A DNA stretch of 64,000 bases from Aminobacter aminovorans (GCF_900445235.1 NZ_UFSM01000001.1:3177501-3241500), one strand, 5' to 3'; positions 50,331-60,130 are shown, counted from the stretch's first letter. Notes: generated from the sequence alone by a model not told the origin. Program-made: numbers and translations.

Positions 50331-50872
50331 CAGCTGGTCTCCCAGCTCGCGGTAAGAAGCCGGTCCAGAGCGGCTTGCGGGGCTGCCGGATCGACATCCA
50401 CCGGCACCCACGGGCCGGCCCACAAGACCATGCCGAGCACCGGCTCTCCAGTCATGTCGACGATTGGAAACGGCAGCTCGGCAAGGCTGGCGGCGAATTC
50501 GTCGGCGCCGACATAGCCATAGCGCGCCGCGTCGGCCGCCATCTCGATGTCGTCGAACCATTTCGCTGCCATTTCAGCCACGCCGGATTTGGCGGCGGCG
50601 AGGGGGGCTGCGACGGTCAGCGGAAAACGGCGGCCGGCGCGATCGTTGCTCGTCACGACGATGCCGGCCATCGGGCCATTGGCATCAGGGCCGAGCAGAA
50701 AACGCAGTGCGACGTCCTCCGGCCAGGCGCCCGAGCTTTGCAATGGCGCCAGATAGCTCGCCACCCAACGGTCCCATGCGCGCACGAAGTCGCCCGGAAG
50801 CCCCCGGCCGACAAAATCTCCGGTCGCAGGGATCTTGCCGTAGAAGCCGGTGGCTAGATGTTCTGCGGGCAC
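50330..50872 (-). CDS. tagF: TagF, T6SS assembly regulator
   Basis: TagF domain protein of 180 residues. GTG 50872 gives the family N-terminus (GFYGKIPATGDFVGRGLP), followed by RAWDRWVASYL and the RRFPLTVAAP segment. It overlaps the end of tssM2 by 19 bp. TagF represses T6SS firing post-translationally, commonly with PppA; in Agrobacterium it is fused to a PppA domain, but here it is a stand-alone TagF and the phosphatase is encoded in the other operon. It links the core genes to the effector module. Confidence 0.85.
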   Translation of the reverse strand: MPAEHLATGFYGKIPATGDFVGRGLPGDFVRAWDRWVASYLAPLQSSGAWPEDVALRFLLGPDANGPMAGIVVTSNDRAGRRFPLTVAAPLAAAKSGVAEMAAKWFDDIEMAADAARYGYVGADEFAASLAELPFPIVDMTGEPVLGMVLWAGPWVPVDVDPAAPQAALDRLLTASWETS

Positions 50873-53800
50873 GTGAACCTCTTGAACATCTGGAGGTTGT
50901 AGGGGTTCTCCACGCTTGCCGCCTTGAGCTCGAAGTCGGCGTAGAAACTCTTGGCGCCAAGGCGCAGATTGTAGACGTCGGACAGCGATGTCGCGGTGAA
51001 GCGCCCTTTGGTGAGTAGCCTGAGCCAGGCCCAACTCCCGGTTTCATTGACGATGACTTCAGGCGAGCCGTCGATGGGCTGGAAGGCCAGCGAGATGGTG
51101 CCTGTGCCGTCCTTGCCCGGCCAGGTCATCGGCTGCGGGCGGGTGGCGTTGTTGTAGTAGACCAGGCTTTGGCCATCGAGATTGAGCGTGACCCGCGTGA
51201 CGGTCGGCGACAAATCCTTGGGCTCGAGCGTAAAGCTCATCAGGGGCCCCGTGCCTCCAGGAAACAGGTCGTCGCGGATGCGGCGGGCCTGCTCGAAGGC
51301 GGCAAGCGCCGAGGAATCCAGCCCCATGTCGGCACGCCACGTCCATGGTTGCTTGGCGGTGTCGACATAGCTGATCAGGTGGTCGTTGGTGAACGCGTCG
51401 ATCAGTCCACCGGGGCCGAACAGGCGGGCGAAATCGCGGACGTTGACGTCAACGGCACTCTCCGGGCTGAACGGGTAGCGGTTGGTCAGCGCGGCCTGGC
51501 AAAATGGCAGGATGTCGGCGCGCCAGATGGCATTGAGCTCGGAGGTGACGGCCTTTTCGGTCAGGCCGCTGGTGTCGCCGGCGATGCCGCCGAGCCAGTC
51601 GTCGATCGGATCGGGCAGGATCTGCGCCTGGCGGGCGACGGCCCCGGTCAGTTCGGCAAGGCCGCCTTGCTTCTTGATGGCATCCTGGGGATCGGGGTTG
51701 GCGGTGACGGTCTGCAGCACATTCGACAATGCCGTGAGGGCAACGACTGCCGCGTCGAGCATCGGCGGCTGGCCGTCGACTTCGGCGACCGCACTTTTCA
51801 GCGGCTTGAAGTGCTCGGCGACGAGCGTGCCCGTCATGTCGACCTCCGCCGCCGAACCGGCGCGCGGCAACAGCTTGGCGCCTGCCTTGGCCAGTTTGCC
51901 AACCTTGCCGAGCTTGCCCAATAGCTTGGAGGCACCTTTCGAGGCGGCCTTGTTGTCGCCCGCCGGCTCCTCGTCGGAGCGGATGAGATCGGTCTCATGG
52001 ACGACGGCGGTGACGAGGCGCTTCAGCGCTGAATCAGCGCTCGACAGGTCCTTCAGATTCTCGCTGGCAACGTTGAGATCGGTCAGTGGCGCGAGACGGA
52101 TGTCGCGCAGCAGGCTGTCCCACTGGGCAATGAAATCCTCGTAGTAGAGTTTGAGAATGTCCTCGGACAGCGCCGACACCGAGGTCTCGGAATTCTCTTC
52201 GCAGCCGCCGGCGAAGACGGCGCGGTCGAGTGCCGCCTGGGCGGCGACATCCTCCAGCCGGTCGAGAATGACGTCGTGGAAGCCGGCATAGGTGAATGCG
52301 CCGGGCAGGCCGACACGCATCGTCTTGTCGGAGCGGCGGGCAAACACCTTGGAGCCGTTGGGGCCGGCAAAATTCGCCGGGATCCATTCTTTCAATTCGG
52401 AGACGGCGGGATCGGCCAGCAACTGCTTGTAGGCGCGTGCCGGCAGCGAAATGGTGCAGACGCTTTTCAAGGCCTCGGCGACAAGCGCCGGATCGGGTGC
52501 GACATAACTCGCGTCGATCGTCATGCGGCGAATGGCGGCAAGCTGGTGCTCTTCGGCGTTGGGCGTCGGGAAGGGCGCGACGGGCGCGAATTCAGGCAGG
52601 TCGTTGACCCACCAGCTCTGGGCGAAATCCGCGTCCATCTGGGAAAGGCCGGTCATCATGCGGTAGGTCTTGAGCGCCCCGAGCATGAATTCCGGATCGC
52701 GGACCTGGCGCCACATGGTCGTTTCAAGCAGGGCGACCATGCGTGGTTCGAGGATGTTGCGCAGGGCGTGGTTGTAGCTGTCGGCCTGGGCCCGCAGCAG
52801 CTCCGGCGAGGCTGTCGGACCAACCAGGTCGCGAATGCCGCTGGGTGGTGGCGTTCGCGCATTGGTGACCTCGTCCATCGCAGCCAGTGCCACATCGATG
52901 TCGGGCGCGTCGACAGGGGCTGGAGCCGCTGCGAATGGTGCAAGCGGCGCCTGCAGCGCCTCCAGCTGGCCGGCCTGGGCGGCGATGGCATTGCGGTTGT
53001 CGTAGTAGGACAGACCGAACAGCGCTCCGGCGAGCAGCACCGCAGCGCCGGAGGCTGCAGCAGCGCCGCGCCAGATCCAGGTCCGGCGGCGTTGTGCCAG
53101 GGGGTCGAACATGCCGAGCCCGGCTTCCCTGAAGATCACTTCGGTGAGCAGGTTCTTGAGGAAGAAGCTGCGCTTTTCGACGCGCGGCGACGACATGGCA
53201 CGACGCGGCGGCAACCCGAACGAGGAGGACAGCGCGGCGGTGAGCCGGTCGATGGGCGCGCCTTCCTGCGTGGCCGATGTCAGGTAGACGCCGCGCAGCC
53301 AGGCGCTGTCTTCATAGCGGCTTTCGCCGAAGATCTGTTCGACGAGCAGACGGATGGGTTCGGACAGGCTTTCGACCTGGGCCGGGAACCTGAAGATTTC
53401 GGCGCGTGCGGCGAGGCTGTCTTCGTCCTCGAGGCGAGGGACGAGGCGCCGCTCGAGCTCGGTCGCCAGCAGCGAGATCTCGCTTGCGACCATCTTGCCG
53501 TCGACACGTGCGTCCGGCGCGAATGTCGTACCCCAGACCTGCTCGCGGGCTGAAGTCGACAGTCCGCCGAAGAAGGGCTCGAAGCCCTTGATCAGGTCGG
53601 CCTTGGTCAGCATCAGATAGACCGGGAGCCGGATTTCGAGGCGTTCGTTCAGTTCGGCAAGGCGGCGGCGGATCTTGCGGCCATGTGCCTTGATGGCTTC
53701 GTCACCCTCCGAGAACGCATCGATCGACTGCGCGACGATGACGCCGTTCAAGGCGCGCCGGCCGCGATGTTTCTTCAAAAGGTCGAGGAAACCGAGCCAT

Positions 53801-54393
53801 TCGGCGGCGTCGACATCGGGTTGGCTTTCCTGCTGCACGTAGCGGCCGGCGGTGTCGATCAGCACCGCGTGTTCGGCAAAGAACCAGTCACAGTTGCGGG
53901 TGCCGCCAACGCCCTGGATGTCGTCGGTGAGGTCGATCGGGAAATTCAGCCCGGACTGGCGCAAGGCCGTGGTCTTGCCGGTGGCCGGTGGTCCGACGAT
54001 GACGTACCATGGCATGTCGCGCAGCAGCTTGCGGCCACCGAGCTTGCGCCGTTTCATCTCGTCCATCAGCCCCTGGAACTTCGCACCGACGGCGGCAACG
54101 CTCTGCTCGCCCGCCGTCAGCGGCTTTTCGACCGGGGCCGCGGCGATCTCGGCGACGAACATGCGATTGGCGCGGATGGCGCGGCGCTGCGCCAGGATCA
54201 GCCAGATCAACCACAGGATGACAAGGCCAGCGATCAACGCCATACGCACCGTTTCGGACGCGAACGGCGTGCTCTGGCCGACCGCGACGATGGGGCCGAA
54301 AATCCAGATGATCAGCGAAAGCAATGTCAGGCCGATCAGCGTCCAGAGCCACCGCGATGTCAGTACCGACCAGAGGAAGCGCAGGATGAACAT
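50854..54393 (-). CDS. tssM2: TssM (IcmF), paralogue 2
   Basis: IcmF-type protein of 1179 residues. N-terminal TM helices (about 15-35 and 50-70) precede a cytoplasmic NTPase domain with Walker A GPPATGKT (134-141); a third TM near residues 445-465 leads into the periplasmic domain ending in RFTCPQNI. It belongs to the complete core operon, directly after tssL2. Its sequence differs throughout from TssM1 (36495), so the two are old paralogues and not a recent duplication. It contacts TssJ in the periplasm and TssL2 in the membrane. Confidence 0.94.
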   Translation of the reverse strand: MFILRFLWSVLTSRWLWTLIGLTLLSLIIWIFGPIVAVGQSTPFASETVRMALIAGLVILWLIWLILAQRRAIRANRMFVAEIAAAPVEKPLTAGEQSVAAVGAKFQGLMDEMKRRKLGGRKLLRDMPWYVIVGPPATGKTTALRQSGLNFPIDLTDDIQGVGGTRNCDWFFAEHAVLIDTAGRYVQQESQPDVDAAEWLGFLDLLKKHRGRRALNGVIVAQSIDAFSEGDEAIKAHGRKIRRRLAELNERLEIRLPVYLMLTKADLIKGFEPFFGGLSTSAREQVWGTTFAPDARVDGKMVASEISLLATELERRLVPRLEDEDSLAARAEIFRFPAQVESLSEPIRLLVEQIFGESRYEDSAWLRGVYLTSATQEGAPIDRLTAALSSSFGLPPRRAMSSPRVEKRSFFLKNLLTEVIFREAGLGMFDPLAQRRRTWIWRGAAAASGAAVLLAGALFGLSYYDNRNAIAAQAGQLEALQAPLAPFAAAPAPVDAPDIDVALAAMDEVTNARTPPPSGIRDLVGPTASPELLRAQADSYNHALRNILEPRMVALLETTMWRQVRDPEFMLGALKTYRMMTGLSQMDADFAQSWWVNDLPEFAPVAPFPTPNAEEHQLAAIRRMTIDASYVAPDPALVAEALKSVCTISLPARAYKQLLADPAVSELKEWIPANFAGPNGSKVFARRSDKTMRVGLPGAFTYAGFHDVILDRLEDVAAQAALDRAVFAGGCEENSETSVSALSEDILKLYYEDFIAQWDSLLRDIRLAPLTDLNVASENLKDLSSADSALKRLVTAVVHETDLIRSDEEPAGDNKAASKGASKLLGKLGKVGKLAKAGAKLLPRAGSAAEVDMTGTLVAEHFKPLKSAVAEVDGQPPMLDAAVVALTALSNVLQTVTANPDPQDAIKKQGGLAELTGAVARQAQILPDPIDDWLGGIAGDTSGLTEKAVTSELNAIWRADILPFCQAALTNRYPFSPESAVDVNVRDFARLFGPGGLIDAFTNDHLISYVDTAKQPWTWRADMGLDSSALAAFEQARRIRDDLFPGGTGPLMSFTLEPKDLSPTVTRVTLNLDGQSLVYYNNATRPQPMTWPGKDGTGTISLAFQPIDGSPEVIVNETGSWAWLRLLTKGRFTATSLSDVYNLRLGAKSFYADFELKAASVENPYNLQMFKRFTCPQNI

Positions 54394-54396
54394 CTG

Positions 54397-55716
54397 TCAC
54401 AGCCTCTTTTCAACCAGCACTTCGACCCGGCGATTGAGCGCGCGGCCCTCGCGCGTGCCGTCGTCGGCAACGGGATCGGTGGCAGCACGTCCTTCGGAAC
54501 GGACCCGCTCCCGCGGCACGCCGTTCCGGACCAGCATGTCGGCGATTGTTGCAGCGCGGGCCTCCGAAAGGCGCTGGTTGGTGGAAAGCGGGTTGGTTCG
54601 TTGCAGCGGGATGCCGTCGGTATGTCCGACTATTGTGACGTTGCCGATCAGTTCCTGGTTCTCGACGATCACCTTGGCGATCGCCTCGATGAGGGGCTGG
54701 AAGCCATCGGTTAGTTCGGCGCGTGAAGACTGGAACAGCTCCGGATTTGAAGCCTGGATGACGAGACGGGCAAGCGAGACGCTTTCAGCGCCCTTGAGTG
54801 CCGGGCGAAGGCCCTCGGGCGTGGCCGCGGCGAATTCCGGCAGCAGCGCGAAGTCGACCGTTTCGACCGGCGGTGCTTCCGCCTTGGGCGTGGTTCGCAG
54901 CACCTCGGCGCGGTCGGCCGGCGGAAGCGCACGGACGAGTGCCGAGAGCTGGACGGCCTGGTTGCTTAACCCCAGCGAGAAGGCGATATAGATCGCCGTG
55001 GCGAGCACCGCAGCGATGACCCCCATAACCCAGATCGGCACGGTAAAGCGCGGCGCCTCGTCAGCGGCGACCACGCCGCGCCAGTTGGGCGACAGCGGCG
55101 CGTCCTCGGCATCGGCGTCACGCAGGAAGCGGGCCGCGGCGACACGCACGGCATTGAGCGACCTGTCGCCCGAACGGCCCGGCACCCGGTACTTGCCGCG
55201 GAAGCCCAGCGCCATGCAGTGATACTGCAGTTCCAGCATTTCCTTGTCGCGGTTGGGGTGACGTTCGAGCTCCTCCAGGCGCGAGAAGAACTGGGCACCG
55301 GCATCGACGTCGCCGCGCAACATGACAACCAATGGTTGCCGCGGCCAGGCGCTCGAGCCGCCCCACGGCGTGTTCAGCGCGAGATCGTCGAGCAAGGCTG
55401 CCACCGCCCATGCGGCCTGATCCGCTCGCTCGACCGACGATCCGGCGGCAACGGCGGCATCGCGCCCGCGCACCAGTTCTTCCTGCAGGCGGGTGCGAAG
55501 GTGCTCCGGGTTCTCGGGCGGCAGTGCGTTTTCGAGTTCGGGCGCGAATTCCAGCAGGGCCGAAAACGCATTGACCAGTGTGTTTGGATGGGCGCGCGAG
55601 CGCTTCAGCGGCGCGGACGAAAACGGCATCGGCATGCGCGGCTGCGGCGTGCCGACCATGCGTATCCGGGTACGCTCACGATCCTCCGACAAGCCGAAAG
55701 GATCGTCTTGGCTCAT
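54397..55716 (-). CDS. tssL2: TssL with OmpA-like domain, paralogue 2
   Basis: TssL of 439 residues: DotU domain (about 45-215), TM helix (227-249) and OmpA-like peptidoglycan-binding domain (about 325-439; VTIVGHTDGIP, NRRVEVLVEKRL). It differs from TssL1 in having a shorter N-terminal tail. It lies 3 bp upstream of tssM2 and just downstream of tssK. It anchors the baseplate to the membrane complex and to peptidoglycan. Confidence 0.94.
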   Translation of the reverse strand: MSQDDPFGLSEDRERTRIRMVGTPQPRMPMPFSSAPLKRSRAHPNTLVNAFSALLEFAPELENALPPENPEHLRTRLQEELVRGRDAAVAAGSSVERADQAAWAVAALLDDLALNTPWGGSSAWPRQPLVVMLRGDVDAGAQFFSRLEELERHPNRDKEMLELQYHCMALGFRGKYRVPGRSGDRSLNAVRVAAARFLRDADAEDAPLSPNWRGVVAADEAPRFTVPIWVMGVIAAVLATAIYIAFSLGLSNQAVQLSALVRALPPADRAEVLRTTPKAEAPPVETVDFALLPEFAAATPEGLRPALKGAESVSLARLVIQASNPELFQSSRAELTDGFQPLIEAIAKVIVENQELIGNVTIVGHTDGIPLQRTNPLSTNQRLSEARAATIADMLVRNGVPRERVRSEGRAATDPVADDGTREGRALNRRVEVLVEKRL

Positions 55717-55720
55717 CGCG

Positions 55721-57055
55721 TCACCTGTTCACCGAATAGCAATCGACCTGCGGCTCGCTCGGCAGCACGCCGGAAACGCCAATGACGAATCCGGGTGCAT
55801 CGAGGAGGGAGGCCCAGTGCTCGCTTCTTTGATCCAGTTCAAGGCAAAGGCGGTCGCCGTCATAGGGGATCTCGCGCGGCTGCGAATGCAACGGCTTGAG
55901 CGGAATGCCCGGCAGGCGTGACTTCCACAGGCCTTCGAATTCGCTTGCCGCGCCCACGGTCGCCTGGTTGACGAAGATCTTGCGCAACGCGTCCTCCGAC
56001 AGTTCGGAGCCGACGCGGATGACGATGCGGCTGGCGACAAGCAGCTTCGGGTTGTCGATGCGCACCTTCCACACATTGGTCGAGTGGCGCATGACGGGCA
56101 ATGCCCGCGATTTCGGCTCGACATAACGCAGGCTGAGGATCAGCGAGCGCAACGTGTCGGCAAGCGCCGAATAGGCCGGACCCGGCGCCATGTGGTCATA
56201 GACAGGCAGTTCGGCAAGTCGGCGCGAATTCGAGCCGTAGGTCGCCATGGAGCCTGCAAGCCCGGCAAGCTCGAGATAGAGCTCGGCCGGATGGAAAATG
56301 TCCTGGGCCAGCATATGCGCCAGGCGCGGCCGTGCGGCATTGGCAAGGTTGAGCATCAACAGGTCCTCGACGCTGCGGCCGGGGCCGCCGAGCACCATCT
56401 TGGCATGCGCCTCGGCGATCTGGTCGAGACCGGTGATGACCTCCTGGAGAAGCTGGGCGTACCAATGGACGGCGCCGGTCGCGAGCGTCGGCGGCAGGAA
56501 GTCGGCATCCAACGAGACGCCACCATCGGCGCGGAGGCCGGTGATTTCGGTGATCGGCAGCGCCGTGTAGCCACCGACCGATTTTCCGGGCGCGAGCAGC
56601 AAGGCCTGAGGGCGGGCGATCTCGATCTCCTCGGGATCCGAACCGCCTTGCACCGCATCGCGGACGGTGACGATGCGGCCGCGGTAGCGCGCGCCGCTGG
56701 TCTCGGCATGCGCCGGATCGAAGCCGACGCCGCCAGGCGGCTCCAACGGTACCGCGATCAGCACCGGGCCTCCGCCCATGTCGGCGGTGATGGCGAGCGG
56801 CTTTGGCGCGTCCATGGTGTCGGGAATTGCGAAAGGCGTGCCGTCGGGAAAGATGCCACGCGCAGAGAGGACGGCGACCTGTCCGGCTTCCAGCAGGGCA
56901 GGGTCGAGGGTGAGGGTGCGAAAGCCGTAGGTGTGCAGTTGCCCGGCCTGCAGCGCGCCGCGCACCGTCGCCTCGATGAAGCGGTCCTGTTGCTGGAAGT
57001 GCTGGGTCCGAAGGAACAACCCTTCGGACCAGAGCACCCTGTTTGCGTCGGTCAT
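55721..57055 (-). CDS. tssK: TssK baseplate protein
   Basis: TssK (DUF876) of 444 residues, near the family's usual length. The N-terminus reads VLWSEGLFLRTQHFQQQDRF, the family hallmark. TssK is a baseplate trimer that links TssFGE to the cytoplasmic part of TssL/TssM. Only one tssK is present although there are two TssL/TssM pairs, so it must serve the tssL2/M2 set and possibly both. It is followed after 40 bp by tssJ on the upstream side and directly precedes tssL2. Confidence 0.95.
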   Translation of the reverse strand: MTDANRVLWSEGLFLRTQHFQQQDRFIEATVRGALQAGQLHTYGFRTLTLDPALLEAGQVAVLSARGIFPDGTPFAIPDTMDAPKPLAITADMGGGPVLIAVPLEPPGGVGFDPAHAETSGARYRGRIVTVRDAVQGGSDPEEIEIARPQALLLAPGKSVGGYTALPITEITGLRADGGVSLDADFLPPTLATGAVHWYAQLLQEVITGLDQIAEAHAKMVLGGPGRSVEDLLMLNLANAARPRLAHMLAQDIFHPAELYLELAGLAGSMATYGSNSRRLAELPVYDHMAPGPAYSALADTLRSLILSLRYVEPKSRALPVMRHSTNVWKVRIDNPKLLVASRIVIRVGSELSEDALRKIFVNQATVGAASEFEGLWKSRLPGIPLKPLHSQPREIPYDGDRLCLELDQRSEHWASLLDAPGFVIGVSGVLPSEPQVDCYSVNR

Positions 57056-57095
57056 GCGGCAACTCTCTGCATCGACAACCCCTGATATGGCCCGG

Positions 57096-57548
57096 TCAGG
57101 CCGAAATGCCTCCGCTGCCGAGTCTCACGGTGATGGTCACCGTCGAACCCGGCGAAACCGACTTCGTCGTCCGCCAGGTGCGACCTGTGGGTTCGCGAAC
57201 AAGGGCGACGAAGCCGAGCGCGGTTGCCTCCGGTTCGACGGTGATCGTCTTCGATGCCGCCGCACCGGGTCCGACCGAAAGCTGGTCCGAGCCGATGAGA
57301 TCGCCGGCAAGTGCCGAACCCGCGTCACCCTGCAGCGCGAAATAGTCGGCCGAGTTGAACTTGCCCGTGCTTTTCAATCGCATGACCAGAACCGTCACCG
57401 GCCTGTCGCCGCCGTCAGGTCCGGGATTCATGCCGGCTTGACCGCTCACATTGACGGTAACGGTGGACGGTTTCGGTGGCCCGCTCTGGCAGGCGGACAC
57501 CAGTCCTGTAGCGCCGAGAGCGATAATGAAGTCGCGCCGGTCGATCAT
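57096..57548 (-). CDS. tssJ: TssJ outer-membrane lipoprotein
   Basis: TssJ (VasD/Lip) lipoprotein of 150 residues. The signal peptide ends in the lipobox LVSAC (Cys20). The N-terminus reads IDRRDFIIALGATG, a twin-arginine-like motif, so Tat export is possible, which would be unusual for TssJ. The mature part is a short beta-sandwich (VTVNVSGQAG, VTVLVMRLKSTGKF, SVTITVRL-like end). It binds the periplasmic part of TssM. It is the only TssJ seen in the window. Confidence 0.87.
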   Translation of the reverse strand: MIDRRDFIIALGATGLVSACQSGPPKPSTVTVNVSGQAGMNPGPDGGDRPVTVLVMRLKSTGKFNSADYFALQGDAGSALAGDLIGSDQLSVGPGAAASKTITVEPEATALGFVALVREPTGRTWRTTKSVSPGSTVTITVRLGSGGISA

Positions 57549-57551
57549 GCG

Positions 57552-59066
57552 TCACTCCTCTTCATATGCGTTGCGGAAGTCGGCCCCTATTTCGCCCATG
57601 AAGCGCGTCTCGGCGCTCACGGCGATCTCGCGATGGCGTTTCTTGTAGAGATCCCAAAGCTTGGCGCTGCGGCCGCCGGCGAGCAGTTTCTCGATCGACG
57701 AGCTCGACTTCAGCTCCTCCTCGAGCGCGACGGGATCGAAGCGGTCGATCATGTGGCGCAGCGCGCCCTGCAGCCCGCGCCAGGCGCGAACATGATGATG
57801 GGCGAGGTCGCGGATCGCATCCGCTATGGCCGGCTCGCCGGCGAGAAAACCCGGGCTGCGTTCGGCCAGGATGGTTGCCAGCGCATCGTCGACGGTGGGC
57901 AGGAACTTGAGCGGGTTGACCTCGGACGAGCCGACGATGGTCTGCTCGATGCGGGCGTTGCCCTTTTCCTCGGCGCGCTTGCGCAGGAGTTGCATCAGGC
58001 CTTCGAGCATCAGGCGATATTCGCGGCCGAACTTCTCCATTTCGACAAGCGGATCGCGATTGGAGGCGACGCTTTCATCAAGGCCCAGTCCGCGCAGGAA
58101 GGCGGACCTGAGTGCACTGTCGGAGGGAGCGGTCGTGGGGGCCGGCGAGCTTGCCGCTGCCTTCTCCCGCGCGCGCAGGGACATCGGTGGTGGAGGCGGT
58201 GCATCTGGCAAGCGAACCGGCAGATCCCAGGGTGCCGGCGAGGCCGGTCTTGCCGAGGCGGAGGCAGGGGCGGGATCGCCTGGCTTTGCCTCGGCGACAG
58301 GTGGAGGCAATGCCACGGGCGGCAGGTCGAAACCGTCATCGAATGACGGCGACTGCGTCACGACCGGCTCCGACCTTTGCTTGGGCGGCGGCGTTTCGCT
58401 CGAAGCGACGCCAAAAGGATCGGCGAAGGCCGCCGTACCGTTCTGGACGTCGTCGGCATGGCCGTTTGCAACAGGTGTCGCCACCGGATCGAGGCTGAAC
58501 GGATCGTCGAAGGCAGGCGAATTCCGCTCGGAGCCGCCGGCACGCTCATAGGCACGGAACGCACCGGGTTCGGGATGCTCGAACGGATTGGGGAGATCTG
58601 CGGGGCGGGGACGCTGAGGCTCTTCGTCGGTCTTGAGCGAGAAGAAATCGTCGCCACCGAGACCAGCCGGTGCGCGAGACGGCGCAGGCGCCGGTTGCGC
58701 CACCGATGTCCTGGATGGTGCCGGCTTGAAGTGTTGTTGGTGACCTTCGGTCGGCTGCAGCTCGACCGAAACGACATAGTCACCGAGACGGAGCCGCATG
58801 CCATGGCGCAGCCGCGCCGAATTGCCCGGGCCAAGCGCGCTGCCGGCGTCGTCGATGAAGAGGCCGCTGCTCGACGTGTCGATGACGATATAGCCGTCCT
58901 GCCCTGATGTGATCTTGCAGTGGGCGCGCGAGACGAACATGTCTGGGTCGTCGATCTGCCAGTCCGCATCGGGACTGCGACCGATCACCAGTTCACCCTG
59001 ATCCAGCCGGGTCTGGCGCACTGCCTGTGCGCGCGGTCCCTGCTCGAGCGTGAGGAGCAAGCTCAT
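57552..59066 (-). CDS. tagH2: TagH/Fha FHA-domain protein, paralogue 2
   Basis: FHA protein of 504 residues. The FHA domain occupies about 1-105 (VIGRSPDADWQIDDPDMFVS, SGLFIDDAGSAL). A long Pro/Ala-rich linker (roughly 115-315) precedes the TagH C-terminal domain (NPLKFLPTVDDALATILAE, FLAGEPAIADAIRDLAHHH, FDPVALEEEL). The linker is much longer than in TagH1. It lies between tssG and tssJ and overlaps tssG by 4 bp. It is a candidate target of the PpkA/PppA pair. Confidence 0.9.
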   Translation of the reverse strand: MSLLLTLEQGPRAQAVRQTRLDQGELVIGRSPDADWQIDDPDMFVSRAHCKITSGQDGYIVIDTSSSGLFIDDAGSALGPGNSARLRHGMRLRLGDYVVSVELQPTEGHQQHFKPAPSRTSVAQPAPAPSRAPAGLGGDDFFSLKTDEEPQRPRPADLPNPFEHPEPGAFRAYERAGGSERNSPAFDDPFSLDPVATPVANGHADDVQNGTAAFADPFGVASSETPPPKQRSEPVVTQSPSFDDGFDLPPVALPPPVAEAKPGDPAPASASARPASPAPWDLPVRLPDAPPPPPMSLRAREKAAASSPAPTTAPSDSALRSAFLRGLGLDESVASNRDPLVEMEKFGREYRLMLEGLMQLLRKRAEEKGNARIEQTIVGSSEVNPLKFLPTVDDALATILAERSPGFLAGEPAIADAIRDLAHHHVRAWRGLQGALRHMIDRFDPVALEEELKSSSSIEKLLAGGRSAKLWDLYKKRHREIAVSAETRFMGEIGADFRNAYEEE

Positions 59067-60130
59067 GCCCCGACTCCCGCCATTTCGGGCCGCCAGCCGA
59101 CGATCGTCCGCAGGCGCATATCCTCAGCATCGTCCCTTTCCGCAGGGGGCGCAAGCCACGCAGTTCGGCCGAGCTGCGCAGCCCCGATGCGGGCCGGCGG
59201 CACCTCGTCGCGGGCCAGCACGATCCTGAGATCGACGTCGAGCAATTCACCGAGGAGGTCGCTTATGGCGCGCTTCAGAACAGCCAGCCGCCGGCTGCCG
59301 GGAAGGAAGGATGAATAGGTATTCAAATCGAGCGGGCCGAGGCGCAGCTCGACACGGTTTTGCCGGCTGAAGCTGCGCGGACCGATGGTCGCACTTCTGC
59401 CCAGCGAAGCGCTGGCCATGCCGAGTCTCGTCTGCAGCGCGGCTGGAATCTCCAACCAGGACGCTACGAACTCCTTCAGCTGGACCCTCACATTGAACAC
59501 TTCAGCGATAAACAGGGTCAGCCGCTCGGGTCCGTCGACCTGTCCGGCAAGGGCCGCTGCCTGGCGGAGTTTGACCGAATCGACGTCCGGATCCTCGGCA
59601 TTGTTGGTTTCGGGTAGTCCGGTGCCCGCCATAGCCTCCAGCATCGTGCGGACACGCCCGCCGACGGCACGCTCGACCTGCACGCCTGGATGCGCATCCG
59701 CCCAGGCGCGATAGAACAGAGCGATCATGCGGTGCTGCAGGATGTTGACGAACTCGACGAAGGTCGTGTCGCTTGTCTGGTGCGCGTCGGCACCGGCAAA
59801 CCAGCGCTGCGACATGCGATCGAGCACCCACCTTGTCACATGCAGCGGCAGCGGGCCTTCCGGGCCAAGCACCCCCAGATTGGCGACTGTGACACGCGCG
59901 GCACCCTTGTCTGTGGCCGCCTCGAACTTGACGACGTCCTGAGTCGCAAATCCGAGGCGCACATGCTGGCCGAGACGCGCCGGCTCGCGGTCAGGACGAC
60001 CGGAATGGCCGAACAGACGGCCGCCCCGGTTCTCAAGCTGGCGCAACAGCTCGAAAAAGTCGTAGCCCTCTGTCAGCGTGTCTGGCGCCGCCGCTAGATC
60101 AGGAAGCGGTTGCCGGGCGTCATCGGCCAT
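59063..60130 (-). CDS. tssG: TssG baseplate protein
   Basis: TssG (VasB/ImpH) of 355 residues; ATG 60130 is preceded by AGGAGGATGTGCC and lies inside the end of tssF (37 bp overlap). YDFFELLRQLENRGGRLFG starts the family region, followed by VRLGFATQDVVKF-type beta strands. The C-terminal MRLRTIVGWRPEM is also typical. It forms the baseplate wedge with TssF and TssE. Confidence 0.93.
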   Translation of the reverse strand: MADDARQPLPDLAAAPDTLTEGYDFFELLRQLENRGGRLFGHSGRPDREPARLGQHVRLGFATQDVVKFEAATDKGAARVTVANLGVLGPEGPLPLHVTRWVLDRMSQRWFAGADAHQTSDTTFVEFVNILQHRMIALFYRAWADAHPGVQVERAVGGRVRTMLEAMAGTGLPETNNAEDPDVDSVKLRQAAALAGQVDGPERLTLFIAEVFNVRVQLKEFVASWLEIPAALQTRLGMASASLGRSATIGPRSFSRQNRVELRLGPLDLNTYSSFLPGSRRLAVLKRAISDLLGELLDVDLRIVLARDEVPPARIGAAQLGRTAWLAPPAERDDAEDMRLRTIVGWRPEMAGVGA

